A DNA stretch of 64,000 bases from an uncultured Alistipes sp. Lineage in GTDB: Bacteria; Bacteroidota; Bacteroidia; Bacteroidales; Rikenellaceae. Shown in pieces: positions 39,875 to 49,937 of this stretch (its first letter is position 1; each line of letters opens with the position of its first letter). The stretch is taken from positions 558,001 to 622,000 of the forward strand of contig CAJTIY010000001.1 of the NCBI GenBank assembly GCA_910576555.1. Direction: 5' to 3'. A program made the position numbers and the translations under genes. The notes below the pieces were generated by a model. That model searched no databases. It was not told where the DNA came from and saw nothing but the letters and a program-made list of their open reading frames with translations.

Positions 39875-41704
39875 ATGTTCAGAACCTACATGCGGCTGCT
39901 GGGCTTCGCCCGCCCCATTCGACGATACGCCATCCCCTACTTCTTCTACTCGCTCTTCTACGCCCTGTTCAATTCGCTGATCTTCATGCTCATCACGCCG
40001 ATCATGAGCGTGATGTTCGACGAAGGGTTCACCCCCGAGCCCGTCGATGCGCTGCCGCCGCTGAAGCTCGATCAGGAGTACCTCACGACGCTCTTCAACT
40101 ACGTCTACTCGCATATCTTCGACTCCTACGAACGGCAGAACGTGCTGATCCTGCTGGCCGTGGTCGCAGTCTGCATCAGCCTGTTGAGCAACCTGTTCCG
40201 CTACCTCGGGGCTTGGACCGTCGAGACGATGCGCGCCCGCACGCTCCAGCGCATGCGCAACGAGATGTTCTCGCGCGTGATGGACCTCAACGTCGGCTAC
40301 TTCTCCGAGCAGCGCAAGGGCGACATCATCTCGAAGATCACCTCGGACATCAACACCGTGCAGTTCTGCATCACCAACACGCTGCAGGTCGCCTTCCGCG
40401 AACCGTTCCTCATCATCGGCTACATCGTCATGATGGTGGCCATCTCATGGGAGCTGTCGGTCTTCTCGGTGCTGTTCCTGCCCGTCGTGGCCTTCATCAT
40501 CGGCAACATCGTCAAGCGGCTCCGCCACCCGGCGCGCACCAACCAGAAACGCATGGGCGAGATGGTCGCCGCACTCGACGAATCGCTCTCGGGCGTCAAG
40601 GTCATCAAGAGCTACAACGCCGTGGGCTACATCAAGCAGAAGTTCTACGACATCAGCGCCGACCTCGCACGCCTCACGCTCTCGATGGCGCGCCGCCAGC
40701 AGCTGGCCTCGCCCATGAGCGAATTCCTCGGCATCGCGGCCGTCGGCGTGATCCTCGTCTTCGGCGGCTCGCTCGTGGCGAAGGGCTCGCTCCACCCGGC
40801 GGGATTCATCGCCTTCGTGGCCATCTTCTCGCAGATCACGCGCCCTGTGCGCACCTTCGTCGACCAGTTCGCCAACATCAATCAGGGCATCGCCGCGGGC
40901 GAACGCGTCTTCTCGATCATCGACTCGCGCCCCGAGATCGTCGACAGCCCCGACGCCCGCCCGTTCGAGGGGCTGCGCGACCGGATCGAGTTCCGCGACG
41001 TGCACTTCACCTACGACGGCGAACGCGAGGTGCTCGACGGCATCTCGTTCGACATCCGGCGCGGCGAAACGGTGGCTCTCGTGGGCCCCTCGGGCGGCGG
41101 CAAGTCGACCTTGAGCGAACTCATTCCCCGCTTCTACGACCCCTCGCAGGGCGAAATCCGGATCGACGGCACGCCGCTCACCCGCTTCACGCAGGAGAGC
41201 CTCCGCGCCCACATGAGCGTCGTAGCGCAGGACACCGTGCTGTTCAACGACACGATCGAGGGCAACCTCTCGCTCGGAAAACCCGGCGCCACGCACGCCG
41301 AGATCGTCGAGGCGGCCCGCATCGCCAACGCCGACTCGTTCATCCGCGAGACGCCCGAAGGCTACGCCACCAACATCGGCGACCGGGGCACGAAGCTCTC
41401 CGGCGGCCAGCGCCAGCGTCTCTCGATCGCCCGCGCCGTGCTGAAGAACCCCGAAATCCTGATCCTCGACGAGGCGACCTCGGCGCTCGACACCGAGAGC
41501 GAAAAGCTCGTGCAGGAGGCGCTCAACAAGCTGCTGGAGGGCCGCACGTCGATCGTCATCGCCCACCGGCTCTCGACGATCCGCAACGCCGACAAGATCA
41601 TCGTCGTCGACCACGGGCGCATCGCCGAGCAGGGCACTCACGCCGAACTGATGGCCCGCGGGGGCATCTACGCCAAGCTGATCGAGATGCAGTCGTTCGA
41701 ATGA
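39875..41704 (+). CDS. ABC exporter, fused membrane and ATPase domains (MsbA-like)
   Basis: 609 aa half-transporter. Six membrane helices in about residues 15-325, then the nucleotide-binding domain: Walker A GPSGGGKS (404-411), signature LSGGQ, Walker B ILILDEAT, and H-loop IVIAHRLST. Family members export lipid A, lipids or drugs as homodimers. Start at 39875 (MFRTYMRLLGFARP) is set by the promoter box 24 bp upstream; the in-frame extension to 39737 is rejected. The substrate cannot be read from sequence; MsbA-type lipid A flippase is the leading possibility. Confidence 0.93.
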   Translation: MFRTYMRLLGFARPIRRYAIPYFFYSLFYALFNSLIFMLITPIMSVMFDEGFTPEPVDALPPLKLDQEYLTTLFNYVYSHIFDSYERQNVLILLAVVAVCISLLSNLFRYLGAWTVETMRARTLQRMRNEMFSRVMDLNVGYFSEQRKGDIISKITSDINTVQFCITNTLQVAFREPFLIIGYIVMMVAISWELSVFSVLFLPVVAFIIGNIVKRLRHPARTNQKRMGEMVAALDESLSGVKVIKSYNAVGYIKQKFYDISADLARLTLSMARRQQLASPMSEFLGIAAVGVILVFGGSLVAKGSLHPAGFIAFVAIFSQITRPVRTFVDQFANINQGIAAGERVFSIIDSRPEIVDSPDARPFEGLRDRIEFRDVHFTYDGEREVLDGISFDIRRGETVALVGPSGGGKSTLSELIPRFYDPSQGEIRIDGTPLTRFTQESLRAHMSVVAQDTVLFNDTIEGNLSLGKPGATHAEIVEAARIANADSFIRETPEGYATNIGDRGTKLSGGQRQRLSIARAVLKNPEILILDEATSALDTESEKLVQEALNKLLEGRTSIVIAHRLSTIRNADKIIVVDHGRIAEQGTHAELMARGGIYAKLIEMQSFE

Positions 41705-42296
41705 CGGCCCGATGCGGCCGGGAACGGGAGACCGACCGGCCGCACCGTGCCGAACGCCCCTTCGGCCGGTCCTTCGACACTGTGCCATCCCGCCTCGTCA
41801 CCACTCCTCGGGTCCGCGCCTTCGAACCGCGCCTTCGGTCCACCCCTCCGGTCCGGCCCCGGCGCCGACACGATTCGTCCGGTCCCGCCCCCGGCCCCCC
41901 CCGCAGGCTCCACCGTTTCGGTCCGCCCCTGCCGATCATTTGCTCCCCGGCTCCGGGCCGCCTCCCCCCCCTCAACATAACCGCGGAGCCGACGCTGCCC
42001 TCCCTGCCGCCCCTTCCGGCACCACCACGCACGCTCCCCGCCCCGACCCGCTCGCCGCACGGGCGTCTCCCGGCAGGGACATTGCGATTTTTCCGATCTT
42101 TTTTCGTATCATTGGCTTCGCCCGAGATACTCCATCTCGACATAATCAAGCTATCGCTTGTTTCTGCACTCGATTTTTCGTATCTTTGGCTCCGCTGAAG
42201 ATACGCCGTTCGGGCTGAGGCGGATCGCCCGCTTCCGACCCGGATCGCCGCATCCCGGCCGTTTTCGGATACGAACACAAGAAACAACTCACCCAT
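41705..42296. other. 592-bp gap before ileS
   Basis: No credible gene. The left 390 bp is GC-rich with two C8 runs (41895-41902, 41964-41971). The right part holds an AT-rich promoter cassette (42103-42188) that has a second copy before mutA, followed by GAAGATAC (42197-42204), which pairs with GTATCTT inside the -7 box region. Confidence 0.5.
42103..42188 (+). repeat. Promoter cassette, copy A (ileS)
   Basis: 86-bp AT-rich element. Layout: TTCGTATCATTG, GAGATACTCC, a hairpin CAAGC (42147-42151)/GCTTG (42156-42160), and a terminal TTTTTCGTATCTTTG. TTG in the hairpin's right arm (42158-42160), 20 bp, TATCTTTG (42181-42188) forms the probable ileS promoter. The same layout recurs at 53055-53141. 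Confidence 0.65.
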
Positions 42297-45200
42297 ATGA
42301 AATTCAAGGAGTACAAAGGACTCGACCTCGCCGGCATCGCCTCCGAGGTGCTCGGCGAATGGGACGCCCGCGACACGTTCCGCAAAAGCATCGCCACGCG
42401 CGAGGGACACCCCTCGTTCGTCTTCTACGAAGGACCTCCCTCGGCCAACGGACTGCCGGGCATCCACCACGTCATGGCCCGCACGATCAAGGACGTCTTC
42501 TGCCGCTACAAGACGCAGCAGGGCTACCTCGTCCACCGCAAGGCGGGCTGGGACACGCACGGCCTTCCGGTCGAACTGGGCGTCGAGAAGAAGCTCGGCA
42601 TCACGAAGGAGGATATCGGCCGCACGATCTCGATCGAGGAGTACAACCGCGCCTGCCGCGAGGCGGTGATGGAGTACACGGGCGTGTGGGAGGACCTCAC
42701 GCGCAAGATGGGCTACTGGGTCAACATGAAGGATCCCTACATCACCTACGACAACAAATACGTCGAGTCGCTGTGGTGGCTGCTCAAGCAGCTCTTCGAC
42801 AAGGGGCTGCTCTACAAGGGCTACACGATCCAGCCCTACTCGCCGGCCGCCGGCACGGGCCTCTCGACCCACGAGCTCAACCAGCCGGGCTGCTACCGCG
42901 ACGTGAAGGACACGACCGTCGTGGCGCAGTTCCGCATCCGCGATCCCAAGCCCGAGATGGAGGGCTGGGGCACCCCCTGCTTCCTCGCATGGACCACTAC
43001 GCCGTGGACCCTGCCCTCGAACACGGCGCTGTGCGTCGGCCCGAAGATCGACTACGTGGCCGTGCGCACCTACAACCCCTACACGGGCGAGAAGGCGACG
43101 GTCGTGCTGGCCGAGGCGCTGCTCCACGCCCACTTCAACAAGAAGGCCGAAGGCATGGCCCTCGACGCCTACAAGCCCGGCGACAAGCTGGTTCCCTACG
43201 AGGTGGTCGGCCGCTACAAGGGCCCCGAGCTGGTGGGCATGGCCTACGAGCAGCTGCTGCCGTGGGTGAAGCCCGTCGAGACCGACGAGCGCGGCGAGTG
43301 GCACGACGCCTCGGCGAAGGCGTTCCGCGTCATCGCGGGCGACTACGTGACCACCGAGGACGGTACGGGTATCGTCCACATCGCGCCGACGTTCGGCGCC
43401 GACGACGCCTTCGTGGCGCGCGCCGCGGGTATTCCGTCGCTCTTCATGATCAACAAGCGGGGCGAGACGCGCCCGATGGTCGACCTCACGGGCAAGTTCT
43501 ACCTGCGCGGGGAGCTCGACGAGCGCTTCGCCGCCGCGTGCGTGGCCCCGGAGTACGCCGAGTACGCCGGCCGCTGGGTGAAGAACGCCTACGACCCGCA
43601 GTTCACCGTCGACGGCAAGTACGACGAGGCGGCCGCAGCCGCAGCCGAGTCGCTCGACGTCTGCATCTGCATGAAGCTCAAGGCCGCCGGCCTCGCCTTC
43701 CGGATCGAGAAGCACGTCCACAACTACCCCCACTGCTGGCGCACGGACAAGCCGGTACTCTACTACCCGCTCGACTCGTGGTTCATCCGCTCGACGGCCT
43801 GCAAGGAGCGCATGATCGAGCTCAACCGCACGATCCGCTGGAAGCCCGAGTCGACCGGCACGGGCCGCTTCGGCAAGTGGCTCGAAAACCTCAACGACTG
43901 GAACCTCTCGCGTTCGCGCTTCTGGGGCACGCCGCTGCCGATCTGGGCCACGGAGGACCGCTCGGAGCTCAAGTGCATCGGTTCGGTCGAGGAGCTGATG
44001 GCCGAAATCGAAAAATCGGTCGCCGCGGGCCACATGACCGAAAACCCCTTCCGGAACTTCAAGCCGGGCGACATGTCGGCCGAGAACTACGCGACGGCGA
44101 ACATCGACCTGCACCGTCCCTACGTCGACCGCATCGTACTCACCTCGTCGAAGGGCGAGCCGATGCGGCGCGAGGCGGACCTGATCGACGTCTGGTTCGA
44201 CTCGGGCGCCATGCCCTATGCGCAGATGCACTACCCCTTCGAACACAAGGCGGATTTCGGCGAGGTCTACCCGGCCGACTTCATCGCCGAGGGCGTCGAC
44301 CAGACGCGCGGCTGGTTCTTCACGCTGCACGCCATCGCCACGATGCTGTTCGATTCGGTGGCATTCAAGAACATCATCTCGAACGGTCTGGTGCTCGACA
44401 AGAACGGCAACAAGATGTCGAAGCGCCTCGGCAACGCCGTCGATCCGTTCGACGTGCTGGCGACCTACGGCGCCGACGCGACGCGCTGGTACATGATCTC
44501 CAACTCGCAGCCGTGGGACAACCTCAAGTTCGACCGCGAGGGCGTCGACGAGGTGCGCCGCAAGTTCTTCGGCACGCTCTACAACACCTACTCGTTCTTC
44601 GCCCTCTACGCCAACGTCGACGGCTTCACGGGCCGCGAAGCCGAGATTCCGGTGGCGGAGCGTCCCGAGATCGACCGGTGGATCATCTCGCTGCTCAACA
44701 CGCTCGTCGGGCAGGTCACCGAGTCGCTCGAACACTACGATCCGACCCCGGCGGCCCGCGCCATTCAGGAGTTCGTGGGCGAGAACCTCTCGAACTGGTA
44801 CGTGCGCCTCAACCGCAAGCGTTTCTGGGGCGGCGGCATGTCGCAGGACAAGCTCGCGGCCTATCAGACGCTTTACACCTGCCTCGAGACCGTGGTGCTG
44901 CTCGCCGCACCCTTCGCGCCCTTCATCACCGACCGGATCTTCACCGATCTGAACGCCGTGAGCGGCCGCCATGCGGACGAATCGGTCCATTTGGCCGCCT
45001 TCCCGAAGGCCGACCCGACGCTGATCGACGAGCGGCTGGAGGAGCGCATGTCGCTGGCGCAGCGCGTCTCGTCGATGGTGCTGGCCCTGCGCCGCAAGGT
45101 CTCGATCAAGGTGCGCCAGCCGCTCACGAAAATCCTCGTGCCGGTGCTCGACCCCGCAATGACGGAGGACCTCGCCGCCGTGAAGGGGCTGATCCTGAAC

Positions 45201-45779
45201 GAAGTCAATGTCAAGGAGATGGAGCTCCTCGAAAACACGACGGGGATCATCACCAAGCGCATCAAGCCCAACTTCAAGACCCTCGGACCGCGCTACGGCA
45301 AGCAGATGAAGGCGATCGCCGCGCTGACGGCCACCTTCTCGCAGGAGCGCATCGCCGAGATCGAGGCGGCCGCCGAGACGGTGCTCGAGCTGGAGGGCGA
45401 ACGCATCGTCGTCACGCCCGCCGACTTCGAGATCACCTCGGAGGACATGCCGGGCTGGCTCGTGGCCTCGGAAGGCAAGCTCACCGTGGCGCTCGACATC
45501 ACGCTGACCGACGAGCTGAAGGCCGAGGGCGTGGCACGCGAATTGATAAACCGCATCCAGAATATCCGCAAGGAGTCCGGATTCGAGGTCACGGACCGCA
45601 TCCGCGTCGCGATCGAACGCACGGAGTTCGCGGCCGAAGCCGTGGCGCGCTACGCCTCCTACATCGCCGCACAGACGCTCGCCGACTCGGTCGCGGTCGC
45701 TGCGGAACCCTCGGGTGCCGTCGTCGTTTCGTCGGAGATCGACGAAATGCCGCTGCGCATCGCCGTGACGCGGGTGTAA
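42297..45779 (+). CDS. ileS: Isoleucine--tRNA ligase
   Basis: Class Ia synthetase, 1160 aa. HIGH-type motif GIHH at 55-58 (PSANGLPGIHH), large CP1 editing domain (TTPWTLPSN), KMSKR at 706-710 and a long C-terminal anticodon-binding and tail region. The length and motif spelling fit the longer bacterial/eukaryotic-like IleRS form common in Bacteroidetes. The message starts about 100 nt upstream at the cassette promoter. No T-box-like leader is seen. Confidence 0.97.
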   Translation: MKFKEYKGLDLAGIASEVLGEWDARDTFRKSIATREGHPSFVFYEGPPSANGLPGIHHVMARTIKDVFCRYKTQQGYLVHRKAGWDTHGLPVELGVEKKLGITKEDIGRTISIEEYNRACREAVMEYTGVWEDLTRKMGYWVNMKDPYITYDNKYVESLWWLLKQLFDKGLLYKGYTIQPYSPAAGTGLSTHELNQPGCYRDVKDTTVVAQFRIRDPKPEMEGWGTPCFLAWTTTPWTLPSNTALCVGPKIDYVAVRTYNPYTGEKATVVLAEALLHAHFNKKAEGMALDAYKPGDKLVPYEVVGRYKGPELVGMAYEQLLPWVKPVETDERGEWHDASAKAFRVIAGDYVTTEDGTGIVHIAPTFGADDAFVARAAGIPSLFMINKRGETRPMVDLTGKFYLRGELDERFAAACVAPEYAEYAGRWVKNAYDPQFTVDGKYDEAAAAAAESLDVCICMKLKAAGLAFRIEKHVHNYPHCWRTDKPVLYYPLDSWFIRSTACKERMIELNRTIRWKPESTGTGRFGKWLENLNDWNLSRSRFWGTPLPIWATEDRSELKCIGSVEELMAEIEKSVAAGHMTENPFRNFKPGDMSAENYATANIDLHRPYVDRIVLTSSKGEPMRREADLIDVWFDSGAMPYAQMHYPFEHKADFGEVYPADFIAEGVDQTRGWFFTLHAIATMLFDSVAFKNIISNGLVLDKNGNKMSKRLGNAVDPFDVLATYGADATRWYMISNSQPWDNLKFDREGVDEVRRKFFGTLYNTYSFFALYANVDGFTGREAEIPVAERPEIDRWIISLLNTLVGQVTESLEHYDPTPAARAIQEFVGENLSNWYVRLNRKRFWGGGMSQDKLAAYQTLYTCLETVVLLAAPFAPFITDRIFTDLNAVSGRHADESVHLAAFPKADPTLIDERLEERMSLAQRVSSMVLALRRKVSIKVRQPLTKILVPVLDPAMTEDLAAVKGLILNEVNVKEMELLENTTGIITKRIKPNFKTLGPRYGKQMKAIAALTATFSQERIAEIEAAAETVLELEGERIVVTPADFEITSEDMPGWLVASEGKLTVALDITLTDELKAEGVARELINRIQNIRKESGFEVTDRIRVAIERTEFAAEAVARYASYIAAQTLADSVAVAAEPSGAVVVSSEIDEMPLRIAVTRV

Positions 45780-45853
45780 CGCCCCCGCTGCGAACCGCCT
45801 CGGCGCATCGACAACGGATACACCCGGCGGCGGGCGAGATATTCCGGACAAAA

Positions 45854-45885
45854 TTTGGTTTTTCCGGAAAATTGGTTTAATTTTA
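45854..45885 (+). promoter_or_regulatory. Promoter of the DksA-like gene
   Basis: TTTG (45854-45857), 20 bp, TAATTTTA (45878-45885; last base deviates). 26 bp before the ATG. Confidence 0.6.
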
Positions 45886-45911
45886 CGTAACACCAAAAGC
45901 GAAGAAGACCT

Positions 45912-46292
45912 ATGGCAGAGGAGAGAAACAGATACAGCGATGCCGAACTCGAGGAGTTCCGGCAACTCATCCTGAAAAAGCTGGAGAACGCGCGTGCGGA
46001 CTACGAACTGCTGCGCGCGACGATCACCCATACGGCCGACAACGATACGGAGGATACCTCCCCGACCTACAAAGTGTTGGAGGAGGGGGCCGCGACCCTC
46101 TCGAAGGAGGAGAACGGACGTCTGGCCACGCATCAGATGAAATTCATCCGCAACCTCGAAATGGCCCTCGTGCGCATCGAGAACAAGACCTACGGCATCT
46201 GCAAGACCACGGGCAAGCTGATTCCGAAGGAGCGGCTCATGAAGGTGCCCCACGCTACCGAGTGCATCGAAGCGAAGGAGGGACGCCGCTGA
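45912..46292 (+). CDS. TraR/DksA-family protein with a degenerate zinc finger
   Basis: 126 aa. N-terminal helical hairpin (about 8-95) and a C-terminal zinc-finger-like segment YGICKTTGKLIPKERL ... ATECIEAK. Only Cys97 and Cys118 remain of the four cysteines in classical DksA; positions 100 and 115 are Thr and Ala. Bacteroidetes often have such Cys-poor DksA-like proteins. It probably binds the RNA polymerase secondary channel (family inference). Monocistronic: own promoter and own terminator. Confidence 0.88.
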   Translation: MAEERNRYSDAELEEFRQLILKKLENARADYELLRATITHTADNDTEDTSPTYKVLEEGAATLSKEENGRLATHQMKFIRNLEMALVRIENKTYGICKTTGKLIPKERLMKVPHATECIEAKEGRR

Positions 46293-46322
46293 CCGCGGCT
46301 CCGTTCGAGGTCTTCCGTCCCG

Positions 46323-46351
46323 AAAAAACCCGCCCGCAAGGCGGGCTTTTT
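46323..46351 (+). terminator. Terminator of the DksA-like gene
   Basis: A-tract, stem GCCCGC (46332-46337)/GCGGGC (46341-46346) with AAG loop, then TTTTT. Clear rho-independent terminator 31 bp after the stop. The rest of the gap to 46735 shows no other feature. Confidence 0.85.
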
Positions 46352-46735
46352 CATCGGCGGCAGCCGCAGCGGCGATCGACGGCGCAGCGAACGAACCGCC
46401 CGGAAGCAGCCCCGGCCCTGCAAAAAGAGCGACGAAACTCCGGCGGTACGGGAGCCGACACAGCCCGACAGCCCTCGCCGCAGAGACGAAGTGCGGCCGC
46501 CGCATACGCAACCTGTCGCCGTATCCGTTCGAAGCATAGCGGCCGGGAGCGGCCGCCCCTGCACCCCGCCCCGCCCTGCTGCCGTCGCACCCGCAGGGTT
46601 CCCCGACACGAACGCCGCAGACAGCGCGCCACGCAACCCGCCCGCGGTTCGGATCGGCGCCCCTGCCGGGAGATGCCCGCAGAAGGCCACGCCGCGAAAC
46701 TCGCCGGACGCCCTGAAACGCAACATTTGAGGCCC

Positions 46736-48565
46736 ATGTCGCTTCGGATCTGCATATCGGTTCTGCTCCTGTCGCTCTGCGCGACCGGCCGCAGCCACGC
46801 GCCCGCACCGAAGACGCACATCCCCGAACGGTTCACCCCCGACAGCGCCCGCCTCGCCGACCCCGCAGCCAGCGAACGCCACGACCGGCTCTACGACAGT
46901 CTGCGGAGCAAAAGCGCCCGGCGCAAGGTCCCCCGCATGCTCTACGGCTTTCTGGTACGTCCCCAGCGCGACACCACGAGCGAAGGGCGCATCACCGACG
47001 AGAGCCGCCCGCTGCGCCCCCTCGCCGGAAAGACCGTCGGCAAGATCACGATCGCCCGGCAGCCGGTCTTCCGCCCCGACGGAGGCTGGCTCCAGCGCAC
47101 GGGCAACAAGCTCCACCGTCAGACCCGCGAACGGGTCCTCCGCCGCGATCTGCTCTTCCGCCCGGGCGACGCGTTCGACCCCGAACTGGTCGTGCGCACC
47201 GAACAGCTGCTGCGCACGCGCGACTACATCGCCGATGCCGACATCGACGTGCGCCTCGATCCCGTCGACACGACATGCGTGGAGCTCATCGTCCGCACAC
47301 GCGACAGCTGGAGCATTTCGGGCGACGGCGCGTGGCGCTCGCGCGGCCGCACGATGGTGGCCCTCGAGGATGCCAACATCCTCGGCTACGGCACCCTGCT
47401 GCGCCTCAAAACCCACTTCGACCGCCGCGACTTCACCTACGGCGGCAACATCGTCGAATACATCGCCCCCAACCTCTTCGGCTCGTTCTTCTCGGCCCGC
47501 TTCTCCGCCGGCCGCGCCTTCTACGCCTCGGAACTCGTCGCCGAACTGCGCAAGGAGTTCCTGCGCCCGACCGACTACGGCGTCGGGGCCCTCTACAGCC
47601 GCACCAAATCGAAGCGCTACATCATCGACCGCGACACGTCACTGCCGGTCCGGATCCGCGAACTCGACCTCTGGTGCGGCCGCTCGCGCCACCTGCCGTC
47701 GATCCGTTCGAGCCTCTTCCTCACCGTGCGCTTCGACCGCACGCGCTTCGACCGCCGTCCGCCGGTCGCGAAACGGCTCCACCCCGCGCTCCACGAACGC
47801 GACCTGCTGCTGCTCGCCGCAGGCCTCTACCGCGAGCGCTTCTACACGGCCAACATGGTCTACGGCTTCGGCACGAAGGAGTACCTCGCCACCGGTTACC
47901 GGCTCGAAGCGACGGGCGGCCATGCGTGGGGCGAATTCGGCAACGAAGCCTACCTCGGCATCGGATTCCGCACCGGCGGCTTCCGCCGTGCCGGCTACCT
48001 GATGGGGGCCTTCTCCGTGGGCGGATTCATCGACCCCGCAAACGGCGCATGGCACCGCAACGCCGCCGATGTCGACCTGCAATGGTTCTCGAACCTGCTC
48101 ATGGTGCGGCGCACCCGTCTGCGGCAGTTCTTCGGCATCAACTACACGCACGGCTGGAACCGCGCCTCGGGGGCCGACGAGTACCTCCGCTTCACCGATG
48201 AAAACGGCCTGCAGGCCCTCGACGAATACGCCATCGGCACGACCCGGGCGATGCTCAACACCGAAACGGTCTTCTTCACCCCCTACCAGCCCCTCGGCTT
48301 CCGCATCGCCCTGTTCGGATTCGCCGATTTCGGCACGATCGGCGACTCGCCCAACCTCTTCCGCAACGCCTTCTTCTCCACGCTCGGGCTCGGCATCCGC
48401 ATCCGCAACGAACGGCTGACTTTCAACACGATCCAGCTCCGCTTCGGCATCGCCCTCGGCAAGCGCGGCGTGGTGGGCAGCGACTACTTCCGCCTGTCGA
48501 GCATCACGCAGATGGACCGCGTCCGCTACCGCCCCTCGCGCCCCGATATCGTGGGGTACGAATGA
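46736..48565 (+). CDS. Omp85/BamA-TamA-like outer-membrane protein
   Basis: 609 aa from ATG 46736 (MSLRICISVLLLSLCATGRS), which gives a signal peptide; upstream in-frame sequence overlaps the preceding terminator and is rejected. One POTRA-like domain at about 98-190 (LRRDLLFRPGDAFDPELVVRTEQLLR; VELIVRTRDSW) is followed by a beta-strand-rich C-terminal part consistent with an outer-membrane barrel. Shorter than BamA (about 800 aa, five POTRAs), so it is an accessory Omp85 member. The client is unknown. No promoter box is obvious upstream. Confidence 0.8.
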   Translation: MSLRICISVLLLSLCATGRSHAPAPKTHIPERFTPDSARLADPAASERHDRLYDSLRSKSARRKVPRMLYGFLVRPQRDTTSEGRITDESRPLRPLAGKTVGKITIARQPVFRPDGGWLQRTGNKLHRQTRERVLRRDLLFRPGDAFDPELVVRTEQLLRTRDYIADADIDVRLDPVDTTCVELIVRTRDSWSISGDGAWRSRGRTMVALEDANILGYGTLLRLKTHFDRRDFTYGGNIVEYIAPNLFGSFFSARFSAGRAFYASELVAELRKEFLRPTDYGVGALYSRTKSKRYIIDRDTSLPVRIRELDLWCGRSRHLPSIRSSLFLTVRFDRTRFDRRPPVAKRLHPALHERDLLLLAAGLYRERFYTANMVYGFGTKEYLATGYRLEATGGHAWGEFGNEAYLGIGFRTGGFRRAGYLMGAFSVGGFIDPANGAWHRNAADVDLQWFSNLLMVRRTRLRQFFGINYTHGWNRASGADEYLRFTDENGLQALDEYAIGTTRAMLNTETVFFTPYQPLGFRIALFGFADFGTIGDSPNLFRNAFFSTLGLGIRIRNERLTFNTIQLRFGIALGKRGVVGSDYFRLSSITQMDRVRYRPSRPDIVGYE

Positions 48566-48759
48566 CGCGCGCACGAAAAACCGGAGCCGCTCTGCAGCGA
48601 CCCCGGCACACGTGAACTTTTTACGAAACTCGGTGCTTATGGTTATGCGAACCCTTGCAAACGAAGTGCCTTTTCGTACCCCGGAGGGAACTTTTTTCGA
48701 AAGTTTTCAAACCGTAAAATTTAGTTATTCTATTTTTTCGCGATCCGGACGATTATTCG

Positions 48760-48767
48760 TACATTTG
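48760..48767 (+). promoter_or_regulatory. -7 promoter box for the HhH protein gene
   Basis: TACATTTG, 23 bp before the ATG at 48791, in an AT-rich stretch; the T-rich segment 48733-48739 occupies the -33 region. Confidence 0.6.
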
Positions 48768-48790
48768 GATCGAACCCCATCCACCCGCAT

Positions 48791-49843
48791 ATGTCCGCAC
48801 TGTTCACCGAACGCCAGATCCGCGCCGTGGCGATCTTCCTGCCGCTGGCGGCGCTTCTCCTGCTGGCCCTGTGGTTCGCACGCCCCGCGGCCGATCCCGA
48901 GGCGGCCCGCGCGGCCGAACGCGCGATGGAGCAGCAGGCCGACAGCGTCGTCATGGCTCCGTTCGATCCCAATACGGTCGACTACGACGGCCTGCGCGCC
49001 CTCGGCCTCACGCAGTACGAGGCGGTGAGCCTGCTGAAGTACCGCGCCGCAGGCAAGGTCTTCCGCATCCCCGAGGACCTGACCCTCTGCTACGGCATCG
49101 ACGACTCGCTGTTCCGCCGGCTGCGCCCCTACGTCCGCATCGGCCGCCGCTACGCCATCGCTCCGCACGAATACCGCACCGAGCGGGTCGTGCGCGAACC
49201 CCTGCCGCCCGCCCCGTTCCGCATCGACACGGTGAGCGCCCGCTACCTGCGCGCCATCGGGGCCCTCTCGAAACGGCAGGCCGAGGCCTTCGTCCGCTGG
49301 CGCGACCGCAGCGGGATCCGCGACATGGAGGAGCTGCGCGCCTGCTACGTCGTGAGCGACTCGGTCGCCCGGGCGCTGGAGCCCTACGTCATCTTCCCCG
49401 AGCGGGAGGCGCCGGCGAGCGACCTTCCCGTCGAGCTCAACGCGGCCGATTCGGCGACGCTGCGTTCGGTGATCGGCATCGGTCCGAAGACCGTTGGCGC
49501 CATCCTCCGCTACCGCGAACGGCTGGGCGGCTTCCGCTGCGTGGAGCAGCTGGCGGAGGTTCCGGGGGTCACGGAGAGCAACTACGAAAAAATTTTGCGA
49601 CAAATTCGTTGCGACAGTAGCGGAATTTCGAAAATAGATGTTAACTTTGCAGGCCCGAACGAATTGGCACGCCATCCCTACATGGCGCCGTGCACGCTTC
49701 GGAAACTATTGAAACGACGACAGTTGAAAGGAGGTTGGAGCACCGCTGAAGAGATGATCGAAGACGACATATTGACCCCGCAGGAGGCGGCCCGACTGGC
49801 TCCCTACCTGACATTCGGGCGTCACGGCGGAACCGACGAATAG
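48791..49843 (+). CDS. Membrane-anchored helix-hairpin-helix (ComEA-like) protein
   Basis: 350 aa. One N-terminal membrane helix (about 12-30), then four helix-hairpin-helix-like repeats: near 57-118, 144-205, 213-270 (the clearest: ELNAADSATL, IGIGPKTV, AILRYRE, the ComEA pattern) and 283-340. HhH motifs bind DNA without sequence specificity; ComEA-like proteins serve in DNA uptake, but Bacteroidetes members have not been assigned. Inside its 3' end (49585-49650) the base composition turns AT-rich around a consensus -7 box (49642-49649), probably the rpsU promoter. Confidence 0.85.
   Translation: MSALFTERQIRAVAIFLPLAALLLLALWFARPAADPEAARAAERAMEQQADSVVMAPFDPNTVDYDGLRALGLTQYEAVSLLKYRAAGKVFRIPEDLTLCYGIDDSLFRRLRPYVRIGRRYAIAPHEYRTERVVREPLPPAPFRIDTVSARYLRAIGALSKRQAEAFVRWRDRSGIRDMEELRACYVVSDSVARALEPYVIFPEREAPASDLPVELNAADSATLRSVIGIGPKTVGAILRYRERLGGFRCVEQLAEVPGVTESNYEKILRQIRCDSSGISKIDVNFAGPNELARHPYMAPCTLRKLLKRRQLKGGWSTAEEMIEDDILTPQEAARLAPYLTFGRHGGTDE
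49642..49649 (+). promoter_or_regulatory. Internal -7 box, probable rpsU promoter
   Basis: TAACTTTG within the HhH gene, in a local AT-rich patch. It would give rpsU a leader of about 280 nt. No exact -33 at 20 bp. Confidence 0.4.
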
Positions 49844-49937
49844 ACTGCACGACGAACCACGACCGAACCCCGCACCGGAGCGCGGGCCGATGCTCCGGAA
49901 CACGAATCGAATACGAACGAATAAAAACGATACTACT

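Noticed and set aside
41705..42102. Open frames after the ABC exporter stop
   Set aside because: Pro/Arg-rich low-complexity products with C8 runs, no start signals or domains.
41598..46808. 1736-codon minus-strand frame opposite ileS
   Set aside because: Spans several real plus-strand genes and their terminators; composition is that of an antisense frame.
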